A stretch of 64,000 bases of DNA, taken from assembly GCA_904066235.2 (NCBI GenBank), contig CAJFCV020000001.1:1426001-1490000 (forward strand), given 5' to 3'. This DNA comes from Bursaphelenchus xylophilus (taxonomy: Eukaryota > Nematoda > Chromadorea > Rhabditida > Aphelenchoididae). The notes under the pieces were generated by a model, which saw nothing but the letters and a program-made list of their open reading frames with translations, was not told the origin of the DNA and did not search any database. How positions within the stretch are numbered: the stretch's first letter is position 1; each line of letters opens with the position of its first letter. The translations under genes and the position numbers were made by a program. Positions 42,468 to 52,500 of this stretch are shown piece by piece.

Positions 42468-42737
42468 ACCACCCTGGAGCGCTCCAAGCTCCTTTCCGGC
42501 GTCGCGAAGTTTGTTTACTTCGAAATCGCCGCAATTGGCGGCTGCTACGGAGTTTTTGTGTTGTGCCGAAGAAACGAGCCGGTTCGACGCTTCCTTCACG
42601 ACAATTTCCCGCGAACATTGGAGCTGTATTACAAGTCAGAGGACTTAATATCAGGTGGAAGGCATTTTGGGCAACAACGGAAACATTTGGACCGAAAATT
42701 GTGGTCCGGGGAGGAGAAGGAGCCGGAAGTGGTTTAG
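42468..42737 (+). CDS. CEBPZOS-like small mitochondrial protein (5' exon not found)
   Basis: An exon after TCTTTAG opens 89 codons to the stop at 42735-42737. It reads TTLERSKLLSGVAKF, one hydrophobic span (VYFEIAAIGGCYGVFVL), then FPRTLELYYKSED..G and a basic end with KLW. The order of a single membrane span, F..LE(L/V)YYKS and a late Trp matches CEBPZOS, a small mitochondrial membrane protein. No ATG exists in this exon, so the start codon is in an upstream exon; an ATG followed by GTGTGT at 42169-42171 would fit in phase but is weak. Lies downstream of the thiolase copies on the same strand, 470 bp after the copy 2 stop. Confidence 0.6.
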   Translation, partial: TTLERSKLLSGVAKFVYFEIAAIGGCYGVFVLCRRNEPVRRFLHDNFPRTLELYYKSEDLISGGRHFGQQRKHLDRKLWSGEEKEPEVV

Positions 42738-43009
42738 AGGCTGAAATTGAACTGGAACCGGAATATTAGTAAGGTGAGTGGATGTTAGAAGATGAATAAG
42801 GGATTTTTACGTCTTTTGCAAAGTGTTTTAGATTGTTTAAGGCTCAGGTATTATTTTAGAGACCTTTTTTATATTGTAGTAGGTACAAAAAAAAATTGTC
42901 AAAAAACTGTCTAAATCAAGATTGTAGATGTCCGGTTGGTGTTTAGAAAACTATTTTCTTCCTATTCTTTTATTTTTTCATCAAAAAATCGGTTTATATA
43001 ATATTCCTC

Positions 43010-43072
43010 TATCGGGAATCGAACTTGCGACCCAATTTTTCCCAGCTCACTGCCACTACGCCATGTATGCAA
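43010..43072 (-). repeat. tRNA-like element 5
   Basis: Minus strand: ATGGCGTAGTGGCAGTGAGC then GGTCGCAAGTTCGATTCCCG. Just upstream of the 72-residue membrane-protein gene. Confidence 0.7.
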
Positions 43073-43142
43073 AATTTCCAAAAACCCCAAACTTTTTTCC
43101 AGGTGTCGTATTTCACCCCTTTTTTCTTTCAGCCCTCCAAAA

Positions 43143-43361
43143 ATGGGATTTTTTGGCAGGCTATGGAGCCGTTTCCTCAACCATCGTATCACTCAACACC
43201 AATCCAAATATTATCAAAAATTCGCCGCTTGTGTTGTCATATCCGCCACATACTACTGGTATTTGACGATCAAGGAGAATCGTGACGTTCGCCGACCAAT
43301 GTCTGAGCTGTCTTTCCAGAAATACGTCGAACTTCGGAAGGAATTGGGCAAGGACGTCTGA
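43143..43361 (+). CDS. 72-residue single-span membrane protein
   Basis: A single exon after a TTTCTTTCAG at 43121-43130 that is either a cis or trans acceptor; the ATG at 43143 follows it by 12 nt. The sequence is a basic N-terminus (MGFFGRLWSRFLNHR), one hydrophobic span (FAACVVISATYYWYL, about residues 28-42) and a charged C-terminal helix. That topology and the neighbours (CEBPZOS-like, COX19) suggest a mitochondrial inner-membrane protein, but I do not recognise the family. Poly(A) signal near 43433. Confidence 0.7.
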   Translation: MGFFGRLWSRFLNHRITQHQSKYYQKFAACVVISATYYWYLTIKENRDVRRPMSELSFQKYVELRKELGKDV

Positions 43362-43621
43362 TTTTCTCAAATTTTAGGTCATTATTATGTTATAGCAAAG
43401 TTTTCTGTTGACTATTAGTTTGTTCGATGACTAATAAAGCTATTTTTGTTGATTTTGATATTTGAAAATTGCTTTTGACAAGGTTTTGAGCCTAAAATAT
43501 CAAAAAATCTCATGGATAATATAATTTAATGAATTTTTGTGGTCTAAAATGCGGTCAGAAGGCCTTGAAATGGAGTTTTGAACTATTTAAGAGTCAAATT
43601 TTTGATTTTCTCCATTTTTGA

Positions 43622-43696
43622 GATGGTGTGTCTGGATGGCTTAGTGGTAGTGAGTTAGCCAAAAATTCGGCGCAGGTTCGATCCCGGTTGGATGAA
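43622..43696 (+). repeat. tRNA-like element 6
   Basis: Plus strand: TGGATGGCTTAGTGGTAGTG and CGGCGCAGGTTCGATCCCGG. One of only two in the plus orientation. Boxes intact; the middle (AGTTAGCCAAAAATT) does not fold as an anticodon arm. Confidence 0.72.
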
Positions 43697-43832
43697 AAGT
43701 GATAAAATCGTGTGAAAACTTTTTTTTCATGGCTGTGTTTGATTTTACATTCAATTTCAGCTTCTGAATTTTCGTATTTTACCTAAATTTCCGCGTTTTT
43801 CCATAAAAATCAAGCTAAAGGTCAATTTGTAG

Positions 43833-44108
43833 ATGTCAGGACCTTTCCAACGAGTTCCCCCTGCCCCAACGCCCCCTCTAAAAGGCTCATTTCCACTGGA
43901 TCACGACAGTCAGTGTCGTGGGGAGATGTATGAGTACATGAGATGCCTGAATTCACAAAAATCAATGGGAGCGGAATGTAAACCCTTGGCCAAGCTCTAT
44001 CTCCAATGCCGAATGGACAAGGGTCTCATGGAATCGGACGAATGGAGCCGATTGGGATTCAAAGAAGACGATTTGAAGAGAGCGGATGAATTGAGCAAGA
44101 AGCCCTGA
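43833..44108 (+). CDS. cox-19: Cytochrome c oxidase assembly protein COX19
   Basis: A single exon of 91 residues from ATG to TGA. A Pro-rich start leads to KGSFPLDHDSQC, the COX19 signature. Twin CX9C motifs: Cys28..Cys38 and Cys49..Cys59, forming the disulfide-bonded CHCH hairpin of intermembrane-space proteins. COX19 works with COX17 and COX11 in copper delivery to cytochrome oxidase. Length matches the family. Third in a same-strand row of small mitochondrial-type genes with gaps of about 400-470 bp. Poly(A) signal near 44256. Confidence 0.93.
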   Translation: MSGPFQRVPPAPTPPLKGSFPLDHDSQCRGEMYEYMRCLNSQKSMGAECKPLAKLYLQCRMDKGLMESDEWSRLGFKEDDLKRADELSKKP

Positions 44109-44540
44109 GAAAATTTATATTATCCATGATGGTCAAAAGAAATAGTTTTTTTGGTTGTTTGCTGGTGGTAATAAGAGCTTTAGGCGGTTGAATTACGAAG
44201 TTTATGAATTGTTTTTTCTTGTTGTTGATTTTGGAATTGAAATTTGGAGGGATTTGAATAAAAAATAATAAAAATAATATTGGACTTGATGTGTAATATA
44301 ATTGAATTTTTGAGGATGTTTTTGATATTTAGACGCCCTTGAATGCGTCCGAAATGATGTAGCATTTCATAATCTTCATGGCAGTCTCAATAAATTCAAA
44401 AAAATTTGAAAAAATTTGCATAAAATTTGCAAAAATCTCAAAAATCCCACAAATTCTTGAGAAATTCAAAATTTCTCAAATTCAAATCAATCCCATCCAC
44501 CGACCGGTCAATTTCCGACGCTGTTATTCGATTGACTCCA

Positions 44541-47266
44541 ATGTCAGCGCTTCAGCTAGTCGTTCTAGCGATCTTCGTCGTTGTGTCAACGCTTTTCGGT
44601 CACGAAAATGGAACAATTCTGAGTGAACAGAATGCCGAGGGAGAACCCGGTTGCGATGAGAGCTGTAAACCAAAAATTGATCGGAATAAGATGTAAGAAG
44701 GGAATGGTACTCTTTGAGATCGTTGATTTGAGATTTGGCACATTTTATACGATTAAACATGTTTGATCGTATAAGACGTCTCCTAAGCCTTCAAGGCCTT
44801 CAAACGCGGAATTTTGCGTTTATGTAGGTCAAGAATGCTATTAGAGACATGAGGGTTATAAAAATTACGCGTTTCTTATTCGGATCTTGGCTTTGGTGAC
44901 ATTTTATACGATATAATTTTTTATCGTATAAAATGTCTCTTTTATGAAAATTTTAGTGTCAAGTGTACTATCCGTATTTTATAAACGCTTATTTAATGGA
45001 ATCGACACGATTTTTGCCATTTTAACAAAATGTCACAAAGTTTTTGCAAAAATCAATAATTTTTGTGACATTTCGTCAAATTGCCAAAATGCCCCGAAAA
45101 TTGTGGCGGTTGTTATTGGAATTGTTCTATTTCAAGTAATCTTTGATTTTCAGTCACTTGGACAACACAGAATGCATGGAATTCCGCTTGGCAACCAAAA
45201 TGATCCGAACTCAAAACTTTGGCTTCGAAATTAAAGGCGATTTGAACCACAGAGGAACTAATGTGTAAGATAAAATCCTACATTATGTCTCCAAGACTTT
45301 TGGAGACTAAATTTTACACTCGAAATTCCCATTGTTTAGGGTGCAATTCTTCTTCGGAGAGAATGAAACGATGGGCATGAGGGTGACTGTAAACAGTTCT
45401 GGAACGCTCATTGAGGATCGTAAGTGAGAAATATTGATTGATAGCGCTATTGGGGCAGAAATTTACAATTCACAACTCTCGCGAGAAATTTTTGCGTGAG
45501 CCAGGAATCGAACCTGCAACCTTTAGATTTCTAGTCTAACCCACTACCACCAGACTAAACTGACACTGGTGCTGAAATTTCAGGAAATCGAGCCCTGAGT
45601 GCCAACGTTGTGAAATAAGTGTCTAGAAAGTTATACAAAGTCATATTTATAGCATAAAATTCACTTTATCGTTGTGATTGCCAGTTTTCCGCTGATCTTT
45701 TAAAAATTTTTAAAAATCTTCAGCCGAATACGTGTCTCAGCTCAAGTTCAACTCTGAGATAACAGAATACAGATTCGATAAGACGAAAATCAAGATCTCG
45801 GGCGCCGGCGGACAACTCGACCGACCGGCCGAACTGAACCTTAATGCGCCGCTGGGCGAAAAAGTAGAAGGTAGCGAAAGAGAGGTGAATATCACGGTGG
45901 TGTTCGACAAAATTGAGCCTCGTAACTTCTTGGTGGTCCAATTTGTAAGTCAAGTTCGAAATGAGACCGATTTACCAATGCGGTGACATTTTATACGACG
46001 AAACTTCTTGTCGTATAAAATGTCGCCTAGCTGGAAATTTTAGCGTTTAAAGTAACCGCAAGACATTTATTAGTAACTTCTAGACAAAAAATGCAGTATG
46101 AAATTTTTTGGCGCCATTTTATACGATAAAAAATTTAATATATCAATTTTGATTTTTTTTTAATTTTTATAGCCTATAGAGTAATTTCCATCGTTTTTAG
46201 TTTGAGGGAATCACTCTGAACGCGGTTGCATACCCAAGCTTCGATGACCATGGAGCAGGAAGTCATATAAAAAAGCCCAAGCACTATACTGGAAGTCCGC
46301 AATCTTCGTGGAAAATGCCCTTGATCTTTATTTGCGGGTCCTTGTAAGAACTTTTTAGTTACTTCAAGTTACTTTGTAGGACATCTAGTTTTCCCATGCA
46401 TGGGTATGAAACCGGCTTTGACCGTTTAAGCATATTTTAGAGCAGCTTTTTATATTACACTAGATTGAAGGTAAAGTTGATGGAGAAGGTGTCTAAAATA
46501 ATGTCGTAAATGACCTTAGTTGGTCTCAAACAGTGTGACATGATCGATTTCGTATTTTCCTGTTTGATTTTCATTTTTTTAAAACTTTGCTCCAGCCGGA
46601 CTCGAACCCGCGACCTTTTTTTTGTCCTAACTGACTACCACTGCGCCATATGAACACATGCCCTAAAATTGCTCTAAATGAGGCTAATATCATTTTTAAC
46701 GATATTACGGCAATTTTCGATTTTCTATTTTTCTAAAATACGACTATAATTGCCTTTTTTCAGAGGAGCCACCCTTGTTTTTGGATGTGTTGTTGGTCTA
46801 TGCGTCAGAGGCAGAGCATGGAGAGTAAGTGTTTAAAATACGGCAACGGTACTGAAAATTTGTTCTAGCGATTTTTAGGAAATTTCGTAAATCTTACTGC
46901 AGCTTTTTTACTATTTTTTGAAAATTAGGCACCTGATGACTAAAACAATATAATTTTTTCCCCTGTAAATGAAGTGATATAACTTTTTTTCAGAACCATC
47001 GACGTGAAGCGGAACTCGAAGCAGCCAACAAGCCGGGTCCCGCCCCTCCGACCAGTGTAAAAGTCAAAAAATCGGAAAAATTGGACAAATCGGAAAAGTC
47101 CGAGAAATCAGAGAAATCGGCAAAGGAATCGAAAAGTGGGCAAAGTAGTGAAACTTCAGAGAAGACTCAAACCGGCACCGACGCGAAACCCGAAAAGAAA
47201 AAGAATGCCGACCTCAGTGCTAAGGATCGCCGCTCTGCAAAAGGCGCCAAAAATAGCATTGTCTAG
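44541..47266 (+). CDS. Type I membrane protein with Lys/Ser-rich cytoplasmic tail, family unknown
   Basis: Seven exons: 44541-44692, 45154-45264, 45340-45419, 45724-45944, 46201-46343, 46764-46824 and 46994-47266 (TAG). Phases agree, giving 346 residues. The order is a signal peptide (about residues 1-19, MSALQLVVLAIFVVVSTLF), an extracellular part with a CDESC pair and possible N-glycosylation sites (NGT, NET, NSS, NIT), a single membrane span (about 228-250, MPLIFICGSLGATLVFGCVVG) and a basic tail with SEKSEKSEKS repeats. The ectodomain alternates short beta-like stretches; a galectin-like fold is possible but not supported by residues I can point to. I do not recognise the family. Introns 3 and 5 contain tRNA-like elements. 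The last exon is duplicated at 50670-50942. Confidence 0.82.
45490..45570 (-). repeat. tRNA-like element 7
   Basis: Minus strand: TTAGTCTGGTGGTAGTGGGT and GTTGCAGGTTCGATTCCTGG. In intron 3 of the type I membrane-protein gene. The T-arm pairs better here than in most copies. Confidence 0.72.
46592..46660 (-). repeat. tRNA-like element 8
   Basis: Minus strand: TATGGCGCAGTGGTAGTCAG and GGTCGCGGGTTCGAGTCCGG, in intron 5 of the same gene. A homopurine run replaces the anticodon region. Confidence 0.72.
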
Positions 47267-47870
47267 TCAAGTTGATTATTAGGAAATAAATATTCTGTAG
47301 TTTTGTTTGTTGTTTTATAGTTTTTTTGTTTTTAAAAAGTTTTTGAATCCATGGGGAATCGAACCGGCGACGTTTTGAATGGAAGGCCAAACTCACTACC
47401 ACTACACTAAATGAACACATGAGCTGGTAAAGCGGGGAAATGATGCCTGAAGGCCATGGAGTGTAAATTATGGATGTAAAATGTATTTTTTGGATATTTT
47501 AGTGAAGATAAAAAAGGTTTAAAGTCAGTAATTTTAACCGATTTCTGCCATATTTGAGCTCAAAATTGCGCAATATTCACAGAAATTTTCGATCTATTAC
47601 ATCCTAATTTGCTATTAACAATAAATTTCTGCGTTGCGCTTTGTTGAAAAATGTCTGTGTTCCTCATTGATGTATACAAATGTCTTTGAAGTTCATTTCC
47701 TTTCCTTTGTGAGAACCTCACTTTTATCTTTATGTTTGATTGAATGTTGATGTTTTTTTAAATATACTGCCTTCATAATAATATATACTATATTTTATAT
47801 TTAGGTATATATATATTTACATATACTATGGGTTTTTGGTTCGAGCAGATAATTTATAGGTTTGGTTACA
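47267..47870. other. 3' flank of the type I membrane-protein gene
   Basis: Poly(A) signal near 47283, tRNA-like element 9, then an AT-rich spacer ending in TATATATATTTACATATACT. The segment 47570-47790 (ATTTCTGCGTTGCGCTTTGT) recurs at 51245-51470 and 55130-55310. No gene seen. Confidence 0.6.
47346..47420 (-). repeat. tRNA-like element 9
   Basis: Minus strand: TTTAGTGTAGTGGTAGTGAG and CGTCGCCGGTTCGATTCCCC. Duplicated with its surroundings at 51027-51100. Confidence 0.72.
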
Positions 47871-50140
47871 GTGGCAGAACGCCAGATTGCACGAGGTTTC
47901 TAGTGAAGCATCGTAAGGAAGCATTTGTCAATACGCTGGAACATGACTATGACCTCTGATACATAGAAAAAAGAAAAAAGAACATAGAAAAAAGAAGTTT
48001 CGGGCGCCTAAAGGCGGCCGTAAAATTGTTGCTTCCAAAAAACATTCCGAGAATTCTTCCATTTTACAGTGGCAGAAAATGTACGAGGCTTGGAAACCTT
48101 CATCTGCCTGACAAAATATATACTTTTTAGAAAAACGAAGTTTCGGGCGCCTAAAGGCGGCCGTAAAATTGTTGCTTCAAAAAAAAACAAGCCGATAATT
48201 CTTCCATTTTACAGTGGCAGAACGCCAGATTGTACGATGCTTCTATTGAAGCATCTCAGCGATTCGAAACCCCTGCGGAGTACAGGGAGCGGCTCAGCAA
48301 AAGTGCAAACAACATTCGTAAGGAATGAAATGGACGTAGCAGAGAGAAGATTTGGCAACCTTCATCTGCATGACGTAACACAAAATGCCGACCGAATTCG
48401 ATGAAAAAACCCTCAAAGTGATTGCGGAGTCTTTCGGAGCAGGGGAACGAATCTCCAATGAACAAGAAAGTTTCTTCAATGCATCATTCAGGTTTGAAAA
48501 AGCGGATCCCGCATGGATTTACGTAAAGGTAGGCTTAATTTTGCAAGTACATCAATCTGCAGGGTTTACATAGGCATAGGTTTTGGTTATGGGGCAAAAA
48601 AAGAGTAAATTAGAATTTCAGGGCTATCGTCGGAACCGGAAGACCATCAGCTTTGAAGCGAGGTTGAAGAAGATGAAAGAAACGCAAGCCAACCGCTCCA
48701 CAATGCCCTCAATTTGGAAGAAATTGAGGGCACTGATGACAAAGATAACATAATAGTTCAAATCGTAAGAAACGCCTATGCAGGAAGGACTAGAACCCTG
48801 AGCAGAAAAGGGTTTTGAAAAGATGTATCTGCGTTAAAATTTTAAGACATTTACGACTTATGCAGCATTCGTAAGATTACTGCAAAACTCAGCGGAGACG
48901 CAGCATGGATACATAGAAACCATAAAGCATACAATCGTAAGTTAAATTATGCGCTTATTTTCAGACCAACAACGGCAGGGATGGAAATCGCCACAAAGAA
49001 GTTCTGTGCGCAGGAATGAGTAAGAGCGGATCAACCACGTAATTGAAGACGGTAACAACTGATCCAATCCGTTGCCACAGACAAAACGCACCTGGCAAGT
49101 GAAACAGTAGGTGATAAATAGAAAAAAGAGTTTGGTATACGTTATCGAGCAAGACGACGAGTACAACTGCGGGATCGTAAAAAATATCTAACCGAAAATA
49201 ATGACTACGATATATTATCCGCCAAAAAGACGTTATTAACTGCGGAATCGTAAAAAAATATCTAACCGAAATGATGACTACGATATATTATCCGCCAAAC
49301 AGACTCGTTTAATTGTGGGTGCGTAAAAAAAGATGCAAAAGACCAATTGATTTGGCAGTTTGCATCGGGAAGCGAAACCAATTCATATCGTGATTATCAA
49401 ACCAGAAGAAGCTGTCAACGATCTTCTCATTTATTCCAGGACGTGCCGACTTGTGCGTATACAGTGTGGCACATATACACATGACTAATTTGCTAAAGAA
49501 TGCAAACAATACGACGATTACAATTGTGGAGTCGAAATAAACACAGAGGCAGGGCAAGGAGGGTAAGTGTTCAAGAAAACGTGCGGAGACGGAGTATGGA
49601 TACATACAAACCATCAAGTACACAATCGTAAGTTAAGTTAACCGCTTATTTTCAGACCATCACAGTGTACACTGATCCAAACTTATACTACGCCTGCACG
49701 CGTTTGATGAACCATATGGTTGGCCCAGAAGAGATGGCAACCGCCCCAAAGAAGTTCTGTTCGAAAATTAGAGGCGCAGGAAAAGACCGTTTTCGTAATT
49801 GAAGACGGTAACAATCCATTCAATCCGTCGTTACAGGGTAAATACAGATGGTAAATTTGAGGATTAATTCAAGCAATACGGCGGTTATAATTGCGGAGTC
49901 GTAATAATGACTGAGCCCAGCAGGGATGGCAACCGCCCGCCGCAAAGAAGTGATGTTTGCAGTAATCGTAATAATTACAGTTTGTTATGAAGAACAATTC
50001 ATAGAACACCGAGGATTTTCATTTCCCAAAACCGTCATCGATTCTAACTACAGAAGAAATGGGAACAGCAGTAAGTCAGTCATAACGTGTCCAAGGGATC
50101 GTAATTAAAATTTTTGACCTGCAAAGACGATAACACGCCG
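47870..50140 (+). pseudogene. Broken multi-exon gene of unrecognised family, unit 1
   Basis: Coding-like exons without an intact frame. 48214-48313 encodes WQNARLYDASIEASQRFE.., then a stop and frameshift before 48384-48528 (MPTEFDEKTLKVI..ADPAWIYVK, ending at a GTAGGC donor), then 48622-48720 (GYRRNRKTISFEARLKKMKE). Further on are repeats of a GYI(E/Q)TIKHTI exon, a 28-nt intron, and a TDPNLYYACTRLMNHMVG exon (49657-49800). The segment GGGCGCCTAAAGGCGGCC plus a 50-nt intron is duplicated at 47998-48075 and 48138-48213. I read this as a decayed copy of the gene also seen in unit 2. Confidence 0.55.
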
Positions 50141-50294
50141 TGGTATGATATTTACCAGATTCTGCGCATAACTGTGCGTAATTATTTACCAGATTGTGTG
50201 AATACTTCTGCGCCATTAAGACAACAAATGGCAATACCACAACTCATATTGTGAACTAAGGGAAGACTTAATCCGCAGTGATGGTGACAACAAA

Positions 50295-50600
50295 CTGCTG
50301 TGAAGGATTCAAGAAACGAGTTTCGCGTAGTCATCCTGGACCTAACAAGAACATTACCGGGGGCTTTATGGATGGTATGTGGCAACTATGATCGCTTTAT
50401 AGTCGCCATAAGCCGCACCCGCGAGCTGTTGATCATCATAGGCTCGAATGATGTCGATCGTCCCAGCTTCAATAGTGACAGAAGTGCGGTCGACTTCCTC
50501 TACGAATATGTGGGATCAAATTTTATTGCATGTGGCAACTATGATCGCTTCGTAGTCGCAATAAGCCGCGCCCGCGAGCTGTTGATCATTTTTTTTGAAA
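50295..50600 (+). pseudogene. C-terminal fragment of a superfamily 1 (UPF1/NFX1-like) helicase
   Basis: An open stretch encoding FRVVILDLTRT... and NYDRFIVAISRARELLIII. The latter matches helicase motif VI of SF1B helicases (VA(I/L)(S/T)RA(R/K)..L.I.G). No N-terminal helicase motifs are continuous with it. The segment CATGTGGCAACTATGATCGC is then repeated (50529-50590) just before the duplicated membrane-protein exon. A nearly identical fragment is at 56177-56479. Confidence 0.65.
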
Positions 50601-50669
50601 ATTTGATAAATGATGACTAAAACAATATAAAATTTTCTCCGTAACTGGAGTGAAATAACTTTTTTTCAG

Positions 50670-50942
50670 AACCATCGACGTGAGGCGGAACTCGAAGCAG
50701 CCAATAAGCCGGGTCCCGCCCCTCCGACCAGTGTAAAGGTCAAAAAATCGGAAAAATTGGACAAATCGGAAAAGTCCGAGAAATCAGAGAAATCGGCAAA
50801 GGAATCGAAAAGTGGGCAAAGTAGTGAAACTTCAGAGAAGACTCAAACGGGCACCGACGCGAAACCCGAAAAGAAAAAGAATGCCGACCTCAGCGCTAAG
50901 GATCACCGCTCTGCAAAAGGCGCCAAAAATAGCATTGTCTAG
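50670..50942 (+). pseudogene. Duplicated last exon of the type I membrane protein
   Basis: A TTTTTTCAG acceptor and a 273-nt exon with the same frame and stop as 46994-47266, with only a few substitutions (for example His for Arg in KDHRSAKG). The six upstream exons are absent, so it cannot make the protein by itself. It could act as an alternative last exon only if transcription ran through. Confidence 0.8.
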
Positions 50943-51026
50943 TCAAGTTGATTATTCGGAAATAAATATTCTGTAGTTTTGTTTGTTGTGTTATAGTTTT
51001 TTTTTGTTTTTAAAAAGTTTATGCAT

Positions 51027-51100
51027 CCATGGGGAATCGAACCTGCGACGTTTTGAATGGACGGCCAAACTTACTACCACTACACTAAATGAATACACGA
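51027..51100 (-). repeat. tRNA-like element 10
   Basis: Unit 2 copy of element 9: minus strand TTTAGTGTAGTGGTAGTAAG and CGTCGCAGGTTCGATTCCCC. The B box here is closer to consensus than in unit 1. Confidence 0.72.
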
Positions 51101-51805
51101 GCTGAAATAGCGCGGAAATGATGCCTGAAGGCCATGGAGTGTAAATTATGGATGTAAAATGTATTATTCGATATTTTAATGAGGATCAAAAGGGTTTAAA
51201 ATCAGTAATTTTAACCGATTACTGTCATATTTGAGCTCAAAATTGCGCAATATTCACAGAAATTTTCGATCTTCATACTCATTCGCAGTCAACAAAAAAT
51301 TTCTGCGTTGCGCTTTGTTGAAAAATATCTGTGTTCCTCAATGATGTATACAAATGTCTTTGAAGTTCATTTCGTTTCTTTTGTGACAACGGCACTTTTA
51401 TCTTTATTTTTGATTGAATGTTGATGTTTTTTTTTCAAATATACTGCCTTCATAATAATATATACTATGTTTTATATTTAAGTATATATATTTACATATA
51501 CTATGGGTTTTTGGTTCGAACAGATAATTTATAGGTTTTGTTACATTAGCAGAACGCCAGATTGCACGAGGTTTCTATTGAAGCATCGTAATTAAGGCTT
51601 TACCAACACGCTGGAACATGACTGTCGAGCAAAATTATGGCGAATGACCTGGACTCTGAGCAGGGAAAAGGTTTGCAAACCTTCATCTGCCTGACAAAAC
51701 AGAAATGTTACTACTGTAACATAGAAAAAAGAAGTTTCGGGCGCCTAAAGGCGGCCGTAAAATTGCTGCTTCCAAAAACATGCCGATAATTCTTCCATTT
51801 TACAG

Positions 51806-52138
51806 TGGCAGAAATTCTACGAGGCTTCTATTGAAGCATCTGAGCGATTCGAAGCCCCTGCGGAGTACAGGGAGCGGCTCTCAAGAAGGGTGCAAACAAG
51901 CCTCGTAAGGATTGACGTGAGTTGGGTAGGCACCGCCCGTGGACCACTGAGCAAAGAAGATTTGGCAACCTTCATCTTGAAGACTAAACACAAAATGCCG
52001 ACCGAATTCGATGAAAAAGCCCTCAAAGTGATTGTGGAGTCTTTCGGAGCAGAGGAACGAATCTCCAATGAACAAGAAAGTTTCTTCAATGCATCGTTCA
52101 GGTTTGAAAAAGCGGACCCTGCATGGATTTACGTAAAG
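51806..52138 (+). CDS. Intact 111-codon exon of an unrecognised gene (unit 2)
   Basis: A TTTTACAG acceptor at 51798-51805, 333 nt fully open, and a GTAAGC donor after 52138. It encodes WQKFYEASIEASERFEAPAE..., IDVSWVGTARGPLSKEDLAT and ADPAWIYVK. The same exon in unit 1 has a stop and frameshift. The following exon is split by an inverted-repeat element, so the gene is probably not functional, though this exon has not decayed. Family not recognised; the nearby helicase fragments suggest it could be the N-terminal part of the same ancestral gene. Confidence 0.6.
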
Positions 52139-52235
52139 GTAAGCTTAATTTTTCAAGTAAGTGAATCTGCAGGGTTTACATAGACATAGGTTTTGGTTAT
52201 GGGGCAAAAAAAGAGTGAATTAAAATTTCAGAGTG

Positions 52236-52500
52236 TGATACTAGTCCTTCCGGAAAGTCGCCGGACGGAAATCGGCGACATGCACTCCGCGAAAACGAAA
52301 GTTCACTTTGCACTGTGCAATTTTTTGCTTTTCGCACCGTGCAATAGGCTTTTTTCGGGTGTCGCTCGCACCCTGACTTTTTTCGCACAGTGCAAACGCC
52401 AAAAATCAGTCCGGCGACTTTCCGGAAGGACTAGTATCGGGAATCGGAAGACCATCAGGTTCAAAGAGAGATTGAAGAAGACGAAAAACGGAAGCTAACC
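52236..52500 (+). pseudogene. Exon interrupted by an inverted-repeat element
   Basis: In unit 1 the exon after AATTTCAG reads GYRRNRKTISFEARLKK. In unit 2 the acceptor is kept but the 199-bp element at 52238-52436 replaces the first codons, and the exon resumes at 52437 with RNRKTIRFKERLKK. The insertion breaks the frame. Confidence 0.75.
52238..52436. mobile_element. CTAGTCC-type inverted-repeat element (copy 3, youngest)
   Basis: Ends ATACTAGTCCTTCCGGAAAG and CTTTCCGGAAGGACTAGTAT are perfect inverted repeats extending about 29 bp. TA at each end fits a TA target duplication. Interior as at 15797-15975. Absent from unit 1, so it inserted after the duplication. Confidence 0.88.

Larger units (their letters stand above)
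46905..49640. repeat. Segmental duplication, unit 1
   Basis: Matches 50590-53460 in order: last membrane-protein exon, tRNA-like element, AT-rich spacer, fragments of an unrecognised gene. The offset is 3676 at the exon and about 3610 by 48384. Many small insertions and deletions separate the two units. Confidence 0.85.

Noticed and set aside
42425..42769. 114-residue frame beginning with the ATG at 42431 or 42446
   Set aside because: The frame offset by one from it (42468-42737) has the membrane span and YYKS motif, and starts at a good acceptor; the longer frame shows no motif.
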